Positions 1 through 13,224 of a DNA stretch of 64,000 nucleotides are shown here, in pieces (position 1 is the stretch's first letter; each line of letters begins with the position of its first letter). The notes under the pieces were generated by a model, which searched no databases, was not told the DNA's origin, and worked only from the letters and a program-made list of their open reading frames with translations. Origin of the DNA: Terebella lapidaria (taxonomy: Eukaryota > Annelida > Polychaeta > Terebellida > Terebellidae); NCBI GenBank assembly GCA_949152475.1, contig OX424561.1, forward strand, positions 18,718,481 to 18,782,480, read 5' to 3'. A program made the translations under genes and the position numbers.

Positions 1-412
1 TTTCTTGTCTTGATATTTTGAATCAGTACTATTTATTCACCCAGAACGGAGGTTTGTTGAACTGCAAGATGTCCAGTATTTGCTGGTTTAAGCGTGTTTT
101 CTGTTGAATCACATGCATTTTAGAAAGATTTTCCATCTTTGAGCTGACCGCCCAAATTACGTATTTTACGTTTTTGGCGAGCCATCAAAGCACATTTTGC
201 CTCAACTGACGTCACGATTACGGAAACTGCCGAAGCTATTTTTTTCAAGGGCATGAGAAGGTGATTGTAATACCGGCTCAATATACTCGATTCCATGTCG
301 CAGTTTTTAGTTACCAACTAACGCGAACATCTTTTTTATCACCAAGTGTCCACAATGGCTTCTTCTGAACATTAATAAAACCATATAATGGTACCTTGCT
401 ACTATGACTTTA
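1..412 (+). repeat. Dispersed repeat P1, copy 1 (cut by window edge)
   Basis: This stretch is closely matched by 19,190-19,602 in the same orientation, through a shared TGACGTCA-containing segment and up to a shared GACTTTAAAT; after that the two copies diverge completely. The left limit is the window edge, so the unit may be longer. No coding potential was recognised. Confidence 0.75.
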
Positions 413-3400
413 AATGAATAAAAAATATGTTAATTTCGTCGATTACAATTGCGCAGCATCTCATAAAAAATAACACTCCCAATTCTTTGTGAGTAACAAG
501 TATATTTGCTATAGGGGAGCACTTTTAAAACTCCAATGAAGTGTCCATTTGCAGCTAGTAGTGGTTCAACTAGTTGTTTTACCAGTTACTAGTTTTTTTT
601 TACACACACCTTTGTGGTATATAGACACCAAGCTAAGCCCTCTTCCACATGAGATTGTGATACCATATAACGCAAGTAACCTACTCTAACAAATAAACGA
701 TGCAATGATTACGTGGTGCATTACAGGAATAAGTCGATAGGCAGAAACGTCCAAATAAGCTGGATAAATGCATTTATTTGCTGCCATATTCCCGTGGAGC
801 TGCCGTATGGTGAGGATTCATTTCATGGCAGTCGGGTGTCGATGAATTTGACAATAAACATATTCTAGAGAAAACTCAAACAACTATCCGAAGTATAACA
901 AGTCCTACTAAAGTTTCGGAAGTAATGGGAGCCTCTGTTGTTTTTACAGTAAGCTTACCTAGTTGCTGATTGGCAGTTCAATTCCATCCAAATATTTCTA
1001 CTCTTGCCTACTACCGAACAGTTTTTTCAATCGTGCAAGATGTATTATGCTTTAGTTCATACAACTTTTCCTCGTTTTAACGACTGGTAATAATATCGAA
1101 TTCATGGATGATCATTGATCTGCGATATGAAACAGGTCACTTTTCTGGTCAATTATGTTGTCTCTCTTTATATTATTTATCGCATAACATATCAAATATG
1201 GATTGCAAAGTTGGAATGCTGAATTATTTGCAGCAGCTTGCCTGTCTTGCTTTTTCTGAAGTGTGGGTAAAAATCACCATTTGTTACAATTCCTGTAATA
1301 TTATTCATGAAATCACGTTTCTGGTCTTTATCCATGGGCAGAGGGAAGAAGAGTTAGGTAATTTTGACAAATTTGTTCCCATCAATGAGGTGGCTAGGGA
1401 AGGTTGGCTCACCACGGTCACTAGCTTCTCACGTTCACTTCACCTTGGAAAGAACTACGATAAGCATACAAGGCTACAAGTTCGATGTCGACATTTCTCT
1501 GACAACTCCTAACCACGCATGCTTAAAACACATCATCCTCAACTTTGAAAATATTATGTAGACAAATACATTGTCGTGGTCAGTTTGCAACATTTTCATG
1601 TATATTATACCATTGTGCACATAACAGACATGCATTTATCGGGCCACATATAAATGTGCGACTATTTCATTGATGGATAGTTTACAGGTTAAGTTGGTAA
1701 TTGCGGCAAATTACAGCAGGTCGTGATCACGGCAGGGTTTCCACATAATGAAATACTTGGTACGATCGTCAGCATGGTGTCAATGCACTGAATTCTTGTT
1801 GTGACAATCAGGTGAGTCAAACATTCCACCCTTATAACCTTCACTGGATTTTTGGTGGATACATGTAAATTCCTATAGCAATTCATCCAGATATTCGTCC
1901 AATCCAGGGATCGTAGTCCCATTTTAGTGGGATTGTGGTCTATATTTGAAATACGGTATCTCGGTCGAGTGTACCGCGGGGTTTGTCTCAATAGTATGGT
2001 AAACAAAATCTGATAATGGCATGGTGTGCGTTGCACTTCTTTGACTTAATCAATGGCTAGATCACTTCCCCTTACTCTCCCAACAAACTGGACGGTTTGT
2101 CACCAGTGTGATTTTGTTTCCCATGTGCACAAATTTCACCAGGGCTACATTAACATGCGCCACGAAATCCCTATGTTCCAGCGGTACTTTGTAATTTCAG
2201 TACATGGTAATCGTGTAATTGATGGTCTATAAAATTAATTGCTGATGTTTATTCTTCTGTGTTTACTTCTTGTTGGTGTTTATTTTTGTTTTATAATGAA
2301 TGCCGTGACACAACAAATGTACCGGCAGCTGGATAAGCAAACACTAAATTTGGGTTATCGTTTGGGATTTGGGATTCCAGATAATTTTACGTATTACTGG
2401 TCTCACAGCGTATAGTGGATAAGTGAACAAATGTCAAATGAAGAAATAATGTCTGCTACGAAACATAATTAGACAAGAGTTGGATATGCATGGCAAACTT
2501 CTGATCATCTAGGAAAATAGTTATTTGAAATTGTAAATTGACATCAGAAAAACTTCAATGACAAGTCAAAGTTGCATCCTGTCTGATACAAAAGTCTTCC
2601 TGAGGTTTTGCAGTTTGCATAGTGTCGCATCATGCACACGTTCTTATTGTGGACATGTTCATTAAATGTCATGATCTATGTGATATTGTAATTCAAACGT
2701 ATGTAGTTTTGCTGGTGAGCCAATGAACTTGCGAGAAAAGAGCACCTAGCAAAATAGTCTTTTAATTAACTTTATCAGCAAATAATTCTTGGGACATTAT
2801 GCTCTATTTCATGTAACACAGACTGTGATATGATGGTCCCGCTGCAGTGTGACTCCCTCGATATCCTATAGGACGGTCTGTCTGGAAACTTATCTGAATG
2901 TGATGAGAAACATGCCAGTAGTGGTGTCGTCTATTTGTTTCTGGCTTTCCTCAGAAATTGTAACGTCAATGAAAAAAATGCATATTCGTCGAAAAAGTCA
3001 CTGGCATTGGACTGAAATGTATATTGATAGCATTATTCCCTTTTAGCTTCATGATCCCAAGGGTTTTCAAGATACCACCCACTGTAATAAGCTTATCCAG
3101 CACAAATGCCAGAAAGCAGACACACATTCCAAATCTTGATCCACAAGATCAGCAAATCGGTAGAAAATCGATAGAAGCGACCAGAATTCGAGTGGTATGC
3201 GGAATTCTGGGTCATCAAACATTCTTCAAGACATTCGGATGATGGAAAAATGTCGACAGTTCAAACTGAATAATGAGAATTTTTCGATTATCTGTAAATG
3301 TTAGCAATGTGTGAAGTGGCAGCAATGAATTCTATATCGTAGCAGTTGACGTGTCGGTATTCGCTCATCTCAGTATCAGACAGCTCATGTGGTGTAACCC

Positions 3401-3960
3401 TCATCTATATTATTGTGTGTCATTACACCACGTGACAACAAGGTGAATGCGATGATTTATCGCCCGTTATACTGCCAACCAGATGGGAGATGTTGAGTGA
3501 TGCATTATATGTCAAGAATGACTCCAAAACAGACCGTATGAGTTCTGTTATAAGTTCTGTTGTTCATTATGTTCACATGTTTTAACGTTAAACCACATTT
3601 TATCTCTATCACATTTTAGAGGTCTTTATTTTGGGCATATAGCTAATACCAAAGATTGTTTGATTATATTATAGTGTAGGTTGTCTTTACTTTTCACAAA
3701 TTTGATATGCTCACCAACAAACAAAAACATTTGTACTGTCTATGATATTACGTACTTAACAATAAAGAGAAAAAACACCTGGATAAACTCGAAATGGGAC
3801 ATTTAGCACATTTCTGTTTCAGGAAATTACTGGAACACGAGTTCATTGTTGCGTTTTGTACGTCATACTGTGTATGCTGGTTACACAATGGATTAAATAG
3901 AATGTACACATCTAAAGATTATATATGTCCTTAATCCAATCGATGTGCTCATTCTCCGTT
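413..3960. other. AT-rich region without recognised gene
   Basis: Open frames here are short. The longest, 134 codons at 1,108-1,512 on the plus strand, is about what chance gives in AT-rich DNA, and none shows a known motif. No RNA gene or tandem array was seen. Confidence 0.5.
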
Positions 3961-3964
3961 GGTC

Positions 3965-4270
3965 ATTCCAGAAGTGGTATCGTGCATAGAGTCGCTGACC
4001 ATCGACTTTGTGTCAAATCGGATCGGCCAGTCAAGTTATCATGATGGATTATCATCCCACAAAGTATCGTCATCAAGATCGTCCATCAAATAAAACATAC
4101 CATCACCGTTCCTTACAGGGAAGCATAGCCAGTGGACATATTACATTTTTGAAAGTAAAGATCACTATCCTTGGACAGTGCTTTACCTAATCATGTTTGA
4201 AATTGGGTGTAAATCGACGCAATTATTATGTCATTGTTTTTTTTATTTATTCATTTTGTTTTGAAAACAA
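3965..4270 (+). repeat. Dispersed repeat P2, copy 1
   Basis: Diverged match to about 12,118-12,370 in the same orientation. Shared blocks include AGAAGTGGTA, TTTTGTGTCA, GTCCATCAAA and TTCCTTACAGGGA in the same order. The distance between copies is about 8.15 kb. The nature of the unit is unknown. Confidence 0.6.
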
Positions 4271-5572
4271 AATACAAGATTATAATATATGTGATTTACA
4301 CTTTTTGAATCTCAACTATTCCTGATAATCAGTTCAATATTGTCAGTAATATACATGACGAGATTTAGGAAGGGGGTCAAAGAGTTTTTTTTCAAATAAA
4401 TAACTGTATCAAAATATTCTAGAGCTACAAAATGACATATTTTATAGAGTAACTGATCAGCATCTCAAAACTGAAAAGAAAATAGGTCATTTTGAAGAGA
4501 TAATATTCAAGAAATAACTTTAAAATTTTGACTCTCCGTTACCGCACCGTTCGTAGCGGACTACGTTAACATCAGCTTAACATGACGAGATTAACATGAT
4601 GAGATCAATTTTCACAAGATGGCAATACACTCGTATATGCGTCAAGTAAATTGGGTCGATTACTTTGCAGTGAGCGGAACATTTGAAGTTGAATATAAAG
4701 TGGGTTAACTTCCATTAGACATTTCCTACCAATATGAGAAGGATCAAGAAGACATTTGGAAGAAAATACCAAACCAACCAATGAGTCATCTATGTGATCA
4801 TTGGTGAGAATTTGGGTCTCTTCGGAAGTGAATACATATCCTAGCAAAACACATATTCGTGGTCCAATACAAGAGGTCGAGTGAAAGAGGCTGTGAACAT
4901 ATGACAAATGTTCTGGGCGAATCAGTAAGCATTTATACAATAGGAATTGAAGGAACAAGACTGTTCATACGTTTGTTATCGTGCATGTATGTCAATAATA
5001 GGCGCTAAAATGTCTCAGTCTAATAACACGACCATGATGCGATAATTGATATCATGTGAATTCTGAAGTGCCAGTAGGCCTACAAATTGCCAGCAGCTTC
5101 CGTGGTGTAGGCGTATGAAAGGAGACCGGACCTTGAGAATGTGTCAAATCACCGTTCATCTTCACGTGAAGAGAAGAGTACCCAAAGTTATCTCGAAAAT
5201 ACTCTGTGCACTCTTCAGCTAGCCAAATGTTACCAGACCTAATTCTGTTGCGTTGGGCTTGTGTAGATGTGAGGTCATGTATATGTTGACGTTCCAATAC
5301 GCCCCGAATATCGGACAAAAACATAACACATGGTGTAAAATGCTGAAAAATAACACTATAAGTAGGTAATCATTTACAATTGATCCAATTCCATGTCCGA
5401 AATTATTATTACAAGATTTGCATTGAGGTTACTACAAAAAACACGAGTTTGTCTGAAATGTGTCTTGTACTATTACCATGGTTACGATGTAAAACTAAAG
5501 TCAGGGATGAATACTAACTCCCTTCAATTTGGAGCATGAAAAATTCGCATTTTCGAGAGAAATGTAGGGAAA
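4271..5572. other. AT-rich region without recognised gene
   Basis: Two open stretches on the minus strand (117 codons at 4,605-4,958 and 90 codons at 5,052-5,324) were looked at. Neither resembles a family I know, and both are of chance length. Confidence 0.4.
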
Positions 5573-5608
5573 GGGTACCAGTGATCGGACGGGTACCAGT
5601 GATCGGAC
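5573..5608 (+). repeat. Two perfect tandem 18-bp units
   Basis: The unit GGGTACCAGTGATCGGAC occurs twice in direct contact, just outside the reversed satellite element. Confidence 0.8.
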
Positions 5609-5729
5609 ACTCTTAAATATTGCCATAAAAAAGGTAAAATATCTATAACTCGTATAAAAAAATATCAGTTCACGTTGCGCAATTCATTGTTCACATTTCT
5701 CGTGCTATTTTATCTTCTGGGATGGCCTG

Positions 5730-7437
5730 TGCATCCTATACGTCCACAATTGATTTCTAAGCTGTAAAGTAGGCAATAAGTGAGATATGCGCCATTTTGT
5801 GCTCTGCCCTTGAAAATGAGATCAAAGGTCATATTCAAGGTCTTGAGAACATTCAGTATATATCATTTCTAAAATGTCCACAATTGATTCCCAAGCTGCG
5901 CCATTTTGTGCTCTGCCCTTGAAAATGAGGTCAAAGGTCATATTCAAAGTCTTGAGAACATTCAGTATATATCATATCTAAAATGTCCACAATTGATTCC
6001 CAAGCTGTAAAGTAAATAATAAGCGAGATATTAGCCATTTTGTGCATCGACCTTGAAAATGAGGTCAAAGGTCATATTCAAGGTCACGAGAATATTCAGC
6101 ATATATCATTTCTTATATGTCCACAATTGATTCCCAAGCTGTCGAGTAAATAATAAGCGAGATAATAGCCATTTTGCTCTTTGACTTAGAAAATGAGGTC
6201 AAAGGCCAAATTCAAGGTCATCAGAATATTCGGCATATATCATTTCCTATATGTGCGCAATTGATTCCTAGCTGTAAAGTCGATATTGAGTGATATATTA
6301 GCCATTTCGTGCTTTGACCTTGGAATGAGGTCAGAGGTCAAATTCGAGATCACGAGAATATTCAGCATATATAATTTCCTATATGTCCACAACTGATTCC
6401 AAGTCTCTAATCTCAATATTAAGTGAGATTTCAGGAACAATGGGAAGGAAGGGAATTTATTTCACATGTGTACAACACAATAATCAAAAATAAGGTACAC
6501 ATATTGGACATCAAAGAAGAAGTAGTCTTATTGAATTGATAACCATAGAAAGAGAGAAAAAAGACACATGCTAAAAAAAAAATCAAGATGACGTACAAGA
6601 ACTGGAGTCAATACATTAAATATGAAAAAAAAACAATAATGCCACACTATTATGAATAATACACTTGAGTTATGTACAATATAAATACACGCCTTATGTA
6701 TGCTGTAATGCTACAGATACTTATGCTACAAGTTATGTTCAATTGCAATTAATGTTACACTTACACTTACAGATATGTACATTATAAATACATGCCTTAT
6801 GTACCTATGCTAAAGATAAGTTCGAGCAAATAACACAAGCAGACAAAAAATCCTAAGGTGTTACTATTTGACCAATAAATATTCCTTCAAATGTTGAGCT
6901 CTGACTTATATTACATGGGAGGCCATGCCATATCTTTGTACAATAATTGTTAAGCAAAAGTTTACCATGCTTTGAATGATAACAATGTGACCCATTATAA
7001 AGCATAGGAGAATTTAGCATGAGAAAGTCCCATTTGGGCCCAGTAGAAAAAATCAAAATGGCTGCCACACGCAGACCTGCGATTCAAGAGTAACGAAACT
7101 TATACATATTATAACGATAAATGAGGGGAACATTTTGAAACTAAAATCTCAAAATTGATTAGACAGTTTTTGAGAAAATAATGTTTAGAGTTGAAAAACA
7201 TGCAAAAGCAGCCATTTTCGTCATAAAAATGGCCGCCAAAACTGCATAAACGATTCAATAATAAAAAAAAAAACGTCTGGGGGTTTTGACCCAACACATA
7301 TTCACACAAATTTATGGACAAATTCATCAACCCGAGAAAAAGATAAAAAATGTTAACAGTAGATGCGGACGACGCCGACGACGACGGATGAAAAACCACG
7401 ACAATAGCAGCTAAAAACGTGACCCCCCCCCCCCCCA
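5730..7437 (-). mobile_element. Reversed copy of the 134-bp-satellite element (HINE-like)
   Basis: Read on the minus strand this matches the family member at 41.05-45.8 kb. From the high-coordinate end it shows a GTCGTC-rich head (about 7,370-7,400), a head segment containing GCCCAAATGGGACTTT (about 7,030-7,050), then about five diverged 134-bp units down to about 5,760. Those units carry AGGTCAAAGGTCA and TTCAAGGTC. A run of 14 or more C bases lies at about 7,420-7,437. A LINE fragment interrupts it at 6,443-6,980. The true outer ends are not sharply defined. Probably an old non-autonomous element. Confidence 0.65.
6443..6980 (-). mobile_element. 5'-truncated LINE fragment with 7-bp target-site duplication
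   Basis: On the minus strand the open frame near 6,853-6,970 reads IWHGLPCNISQSSTFEG, the typical C-terminal end of a CR1/L2/Jockey-type LINE ORF2 (family pattern W-x-x-LP...S..F). A 3' untranslated part follows, with an AATAAA signal close to the left end. The 7-mer AACAATG flanks it at 6,436-6,442 and 6,981-6,987, and the satellite-element sequence resumes on each side, so this is a later insertion. It contains an internal direct repeat of roughly 100 bp around 6,670-6,810. Confidence 0.7.
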
Positions 7438-7851
7438 TCGTCTACTTCGAGCCATAATGGGGAGTTCTGGACGGTACGTACAACATACGATCGGGAATTA
7501 GGAAGAATAGGAAAATAAAACGATAGTTAGAACCGGAGTTATAGGCAATTATGAAAATTTGTATTTTATTACAACCGTTGTATTCGATTTGGACCAAAAT
7601 TGATAATGAGGGTCCATTCAAGTCGAACGGACCGTTAGTCTTCCAATTATGGACGCAAACAGAAAACAAACAGACAAACACCCTTGAATCGGGAGCGAGG
7701 GTAAAAAAACCTTTTCGTTTATCACACACTATAAACTACAATGCTAGAGGACTCCCAAAGGTGTGATAACCTTTTCTATATCAACCTACTTCAACTTTAT
7801 CTATATAACTCGCTGATCTACGTCGGGCCGAAACTACCGAAGCCGACTGAA

Positions 7852-7966
7852 GCAAAAAGATATCGGTCTCGTTTGGTCTGGCGGATGAACAGAGAATACA
7901 CCCGTCCTTCGGACTCGTGCATCCTAAATTCATCTGCAAGATCAAAGTCGACCGATATCTTTTTGC
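7852..7966. repeat. Imperfect 115-bp palindrome
   Basis: The arms start GCAAAAAGATATCGGTC at 7,852 and end with its complement at 7,966, meeting around 7,909. Arm identity falls towards the centre. Because of the symmetry both strands give similar peptides, KRYRS...TDIFL. It is probably a small foldback or MITE-like repeat rather than a gene. About 7,100-7,440 and 7,440-7,850 show nothing further beyond the satellite-element head. Confidence 0.6.
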
Positions 7967-8066
7967 AGAAACCACAAACACACTGGTCGCATGACCAGTC
8001 CCAGAAATCGAATTCGCCGCCAAACTCAGACCAGTAAATCAATAGAAACAAAAAAATTAAGGTCAT

Positions 8067-8539
8067 AAGGGTGCCCGGAAGGAATCCAACGCATTATTTA
8101 AAAAATCGTTATTTTCATCCTGAGAAAAAGGCTGCCAACAAGGAAAAAATGGACGTTTATTTTTTTTTTAAAAATGGTCATTCTTACCTTTCAAGGTTAT
8201 GTCAATGTCAAATTCAAGTTCACTACTCGAATGACTTCCCATTTGAATGTGCCAATATCTGAGCTTTATTACGAAGCATTCTATGGGTAATGACCACCGA
8301 GTCCAACAGAATTGTTTTCAAAGGTGAAAACAATTTTTGATAGACTTGAAATGGGTATTATATCAGGTCATGACTGCGGTAACCTCAAACTGCACTGATT
8401 CTGTTTGATGTTCAACTCTCACATTGAAAAATGTTTTATTGGGGATATGAATACATACTTTCTGTGAAATGGGTGGTGGTTACATTCTTAGTCACGAATC
8501 ACATCCTGTAACCAACATGGTTAGTTTTGATATTTGATA
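8067..8539. other. Region without recognised gene
   Basis: AT-rich sequence with no long open frame, known repeat or RNA gene that I can support. Confidence 0.4.
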
Positions 8540-9400
8540 GCTAAATATCACGCGCCACTGTGTGATATATCCATGATTCATCAATTATGTTCGAGCCTTA
8601 ATTACCTGGAATAGACTTACTCCAGTGTCATTTCATTTTCCTGGAGGACAGCATTGGCTATCATACGAGATCAGGATATCACAATGTGTTTTGATATTAT
8701 TATGTGAATCATTGGAATGATATTTCAAACTTGCCATGAAATGTATTTCAGTCAGTCAACGATTCATTATAATTGAGGTATATCTTCACAGTCATTCCTC
8801 ATAATATCAGGTTCAATCTTGTATTTCACCATATATCAAAACAGAAAGTCATTTTTTTGCAATGTCATGCAATCCGTGTGGTATCTGATATCAAATAAGA
8901 CAATAATATGAACAGCTAGCATCTCATTTATTGGAGGAATGTCAAATCCACACTGATGCCCGGATCAAATAGTATACTTGCTAGCATTTCATTTATTGGA
9001 GAAATGTCAAATCCACACTCATGTTATGTAATGCCCGGATCAAATAGTATACTTGCTTTGTCATGTCACGATTCAGCCTTCCAAATTATAATAATAGCGT
9101 CAGCAAGACAGAAATATCACGATTTCAGACTCCAGCGAATTTGCAACAGACGTCAACAAAATGCTAACGTGTGTTTTTTATCCGGGCCGAAGCACAATAC
9201 GCATACGGCTCAATCTTGGGAGTGTCTGATTAATTGGATGATGTCATATCCAGACAACAAAAGATAACCCATTTCTGTTGACCCAAACAATATCGTCTTC
9301 CATCATGTGTGATGATGACACAGATTGACTGGGTATAAGGTTTTCCACGTTTTTAAATTGACGATAGGTATAACCATCATCTCCATTTGATGAGAAGCAA
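8540..9400 (+). repeat. Dispersed repeat P3, copy 1
   Basis: Diverged match to about 13,225-14,000 in the same orientation, with shared blocks such as ATATATCCATG, TTACTCCAG and, near the right end, a common segment around the word TATCAAAACATC or its variants. It contains its own local direct duplication: the block GCCCGGATCAAATAGTATAC occurs near 8,958 and again near 9,032. Function unknown. Confidence 0.55.
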
Positions 9401-9959
9401 ATTATTGGTCGGTTGTTATTCAATTAGGTGTTTTTCATGTAATGAATCAATTGAATTTTCGATGCTATTGTTATTTTGAGTTGCAACTAATGAGCCTTAG
9501 CCTTGACGGGTGAAGGAGAAGTATTTTAAGCATGGTAATCGTCATTGTTGTTTCTTCGGTGGGTAGGCTCACATTGCCTCCAAGGACATGCAAAGTGAAA
9601 TGTTTTGTTCATGTTCACTTTTATCAGTTAATGAGTATATTGAAGCGAATTTCCAAAATATGGTCATCTGACCAGGTGGCATCAGTCATGTCTGTCTTTT
9701 TACGGATGTTTGTATTATTAAAGAAGTGCCTTTTCAGCAAGTCGATAGTGGTAGCCCGATTTGTCATCAAATAAACAACTGTATCTTGAGAGGTTTATTT
9801 GCTCCATATCATACTGAGAACTACTCATACATAAAATGCCATGGTTTATTCAACATGAAGTATTGAAAATGATATGATTTGATCGACAGAGAAATAATGC
9901 AAATTTACTAGTTCCATCTTGCGAAACAACTTTAGACATCAGGCATGAAAGACAATATT

Positions 9960-10800
9960 GTGCAATAAACATATATGGCATAGACCAAATGACGCCAAGA
10001 GGCAGACAAATACAATGTTTAATCTAACAATGCCTATTAGTCCTGTTTTATTGAGAACGAGTGCAATAAAATGGTCATACACAGAGGTGAACGGACGAAT
10101 ACTGGGTAAAAGCTCGAACAGATCCATCCAGTTATATTGCCAGTGTTCATGGCCATGGGATCTGTGTAAGGATGCCGAGAGAAAGAAGAGATTTTCCAGC
10201 CAATGGTTTCATACCCCGGAAGGGATGAATCAGATGGGTTGTTAGTTGATAGTACCGTGTCTTTCTTCTACCACACTGTCAAACAACTTAACCCCCTGAG
10301 GCAGATTGAATCGTTTCAAGGCTAACACACACCTGGGACATTATCTCACTGTTGATGATGGTGGATATAGTGACCTTGTGACCAAAATAAAATATTGATA
10401 TTAGCCTCATTTTTTGCTGGAGTGCCACGTCTTTTAGAATTCTAAAAGATTTCTAGAAGAATCTTCCCACGTTCCCACTCCTTGTAACAAAAATGTACAT
10501 GGTCTTCCTACCAAAACATCCGTGTGGAAGTGTGATGAATTAATTTCATCATGTCTTTATGTAAATGAACGTTGATTTTAGAACTTTAATCCGTTTAGCC
10601 CCATGGACGTTTATGGTCCGAGATAATGACATAGTTAAAGGACAGAACTATTGCGCCGAAGCCTATCATTCATCTTTAGTAATGCTGGTCAACTGCCGGA
10701 CGTAAGGGTCCCATGACAGATTGCCCGTGACCTGTTGTCGTGTCAGGAAAAATGAACTTGATGTGAACGATGAATAATACGATGATCAAGAATGCAAGAA
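9960..10800 (+). repeat. Dispersed repeat P4, copy 1
   Basis: Collinear but diverged match to about 21,040-22,000. Shared blocks include TTTTCCAGCCAATG, ATCTCACTGTT, ACCTTGTGACCAAA, GGACGTTTATG and CGGACGT in the same order. The offset of about 11.1 kb differs from those of P1-P3, so these are not one simple tandem duplication. Confidence 0.6.
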
Positions 10801-11486
10801 TGCAAAAAAAAGTTGACACTATCCGGAAATATACATAGATCAGCTGCTCGCGAAGTGTCTTGTGACATAACAGGGCGGCTCAAACAAAAAATAAAATATC
10901 CCCCCCCCCCCCCAAACGAAATAATGTAATAAATAGGTTATTATTGGTTAACAGATTGACGGATTGTATTTCACACACCTCTATTATGTATAATGTACAG
11001 AGTCTCCTCTCAGCAACATTCATATGTCGACAGCATATGGTGTGTTTGTTCCACAACTGGTACGCTATTCCAGAGCTCACTGCAGATATGAGGGCTTTGT
11101 TCACGAAATCCTCATGTTTTACAGAGACATATAGCTGCTTCCAAGAAATTGTATATATGTCACGAACCGGCTAGTAAATACACTGAATTTGTCACCGGTA
11201 TGAATCTAAACCTGTTTGCACGTTATTTTTTTAAAATTCATGTTGGGTACCACATGTGGGTCAATAAATTCTCACTCTTTCCGGAACACCTGATTGCCCC
11301 TCCTTATGGACATATATGAGGGTTGATGAAGTTCCTTAAAATTTCCTCGATATTGGCTGGCACTAGACTTCTGAGTTTGGATAACTGACTCGGTTTTGTT
11401 CGTTTGAAATACTGTGTACATGAGTATTGGTTCAATGTTCACCAGCACATTTCAAGTTTCAAGACCAGTACATTCCCAGTATCAAT
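10801..11486. other. No gene recognised; contains a 16-C run
   Basis: A homopolymer of C lies at about 10,898-10,913, next to ATTTCGTTTGGG on the minus strand. Such runs recur through the window. Otherwise nothing was recognised. Confidence 0.5.
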
Positions 11487-11826
11487 GTGAGTATCAATTT
11501 ATTAACACCAGTACCACTAGATTTTGATGATCCCAATAACAAATCTAAAATACAACCTTTTGGAATAGAAACAAAACCCGACCAAATAGTTTATCCAAAG
11601 ATACACTGGCGCAATCAGGGACAGACAGTGTGAGAAATGTAGCTGTTCCTACTGTATACATGATGGAATTAGCACACAACTGCCCAACAACCTGTGAAAA
11701 ATAATTTAGAAATCCGAAACAAGCCCCATGGAATAGATGTATGACAAGTACCTAATCACAAGCCAAAGGCTACAGAATTCATGGTATCCTCGGGGACAGA
11801 TTTAACGTCCATCAGCACTGACACTG
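11487..11826 (+). repeat. Dispersed repeat R1 (about 340 bp), fullest copy
   Basis: This copy contains TATCAATTTATTA, GATTTTGATGATCCCAATAA, CCCGACCAAATAG, ACACTGGCG, CAACTGCCCAACAACCT and, at the right end, GGACAGATTTAACGTCC. Other copies or fragments lie at about 12,445-12,600 (-), 15,085-15,350 (+), 21,600-21,690 (+), 42,935-43,445 (-, two pieces) and 50,600-50,832 (+). No open frame or tail was found, so it is probably a non-autonomous element (MITE-like). Confidence 0.75.
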
Positions 11827-12117
11827 GCTCAGTAAAAACATAACACGTGGAAAAATAAAAGTGGAAAAATATCAAATATCACGGAAACAAGAATGCATAT
11901 TTGTTTGGCTTTGTACGTTTTGTTTTTGTGCATTGCATTGTCGGTTGCGTAAAGAACGAAATATAATGTACCCGTCTATATCATTTGTATCAATGATTTT
12001 TGTGTCGAGATACACACTGGGTTATAAATGTACAATACATACATGTATTCCCGGAGTATTACATAGCACATAACTCTCTCGATATACATGATATATATGT
12101 ACTTAGTCTGCGTTCGA

Positions 12118-12370
12118 ATCAGAAGTGGTACCCGGCACACAGCTTCCCCGGCCATTGATTTTGTGTCACATCGGATCGCCCCCATCAAGTTACCATGATG
12201 GAATATCAATCAAAGCTCGTCCATCAAAAAAAAAACATTGCACCACTCATTCCTTACAGGGAGGACGTACACAAATTCCCGTGTATATTAGATGCAATAC
12301 CAAACTGCGACTGCACCAAATTATGTTTGTGATAAGCAAATGATTTTTCTATTTTGTTTGAAAATGTGTA
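12118..12370 (+). repeat. Dispersed repeat P2, copy 2
   Basis: Partner of the copy at about 3,965-4,270, with the same block order. A run of nine A bases interrupts one shared segment. Confidence 0.6.
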
Positions 12371-12444
12371 TTTAATTGCCTATTATGCGTTTGTTGCTCC
12401 AATGTTATTATGTCTAGTTGAATGTCATTTGAAAAGACTGCATT

Positions 12445-12600
12445 TTGCACACTGTCTGCCTCTGGTGGCGCCGATGTGTTTTTGGATTAAAATGATCGGT
12501 TATATAGCTTTGTATCTATAAAACTTTATATTCCATATTGTTTCATTCTAGGTTTTTGTTGGTATCATTAAAATCTTGTGGTGGTGGGTTGATATGCTCA
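12445..12600 (-). repeat. Dispersed repeat R1, diverged partial copy
   Basis: On the minus strand it matches the R1 core around ACACTGGCG and GATGATACC-type blocks, with many differences. It is clearly older than the copies at 42.9-43.4 kb. Confidence 0.5.
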
Positions 12601-13224
12601 TATTGTAATGTTTCAAAAGAAAAGTCTATAATGAATATTACTCTCAATTTCAGGAAGTGCACTGTGCAGGGACCATCCTAATAAATACCCACCAAAGATT
12701 GGTTACACTTACCGGGTTTTTTTTTCACATTTTGAACTGTTGTCAATTAAATACACAAAACGATCCATCATTGAAAGGTTCTTTTTGCAGATGTAGGCCC
12801 TAATGGAATTTAATGTAAATATATTTCAATAACATATCACAGTTCTGTCGCTAGTGAAATGAGTCGATTATTCCTAGTGGTCGGTACATCTTGCGGCGAA
12901 TTAAGCAATTTATTCATTGCAATATCGAACTTCACATCAGGGGTGTTACAAATATTCAGTATTAAACAACGCAATCATGAAGAAGTTCTACCTTGTTATC
13001 TATCGTGTACTTGCAACTATCGAAATTGCAAATATTCGTAATTTCTGGCTGCAACATAACATAATTTATTGAACGGGCACATGGTGATCACAGACACATT
13101 TGGAAATAAATCTGATCAGTATTCACAGAGTTATTGACTAAACTACAACAGCATACTTCGTCTAAAATTATTAATTCTCAGATGATAACCACCCTTAGTT
13201 TGCATCTTTGTACGAAGAATATAT
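12601..13224. other. Region without recognised gene
   Basis: No supported coding region, RNA gene or repeat. Confidence 0.4.

Noticed and set aside
1108-1512. 134-codon open frame as a possible gene
   Set aside because: About the length expected by chance in 64 kb of AT-rich DNA; no motif, splice context or repeat copy supports it.
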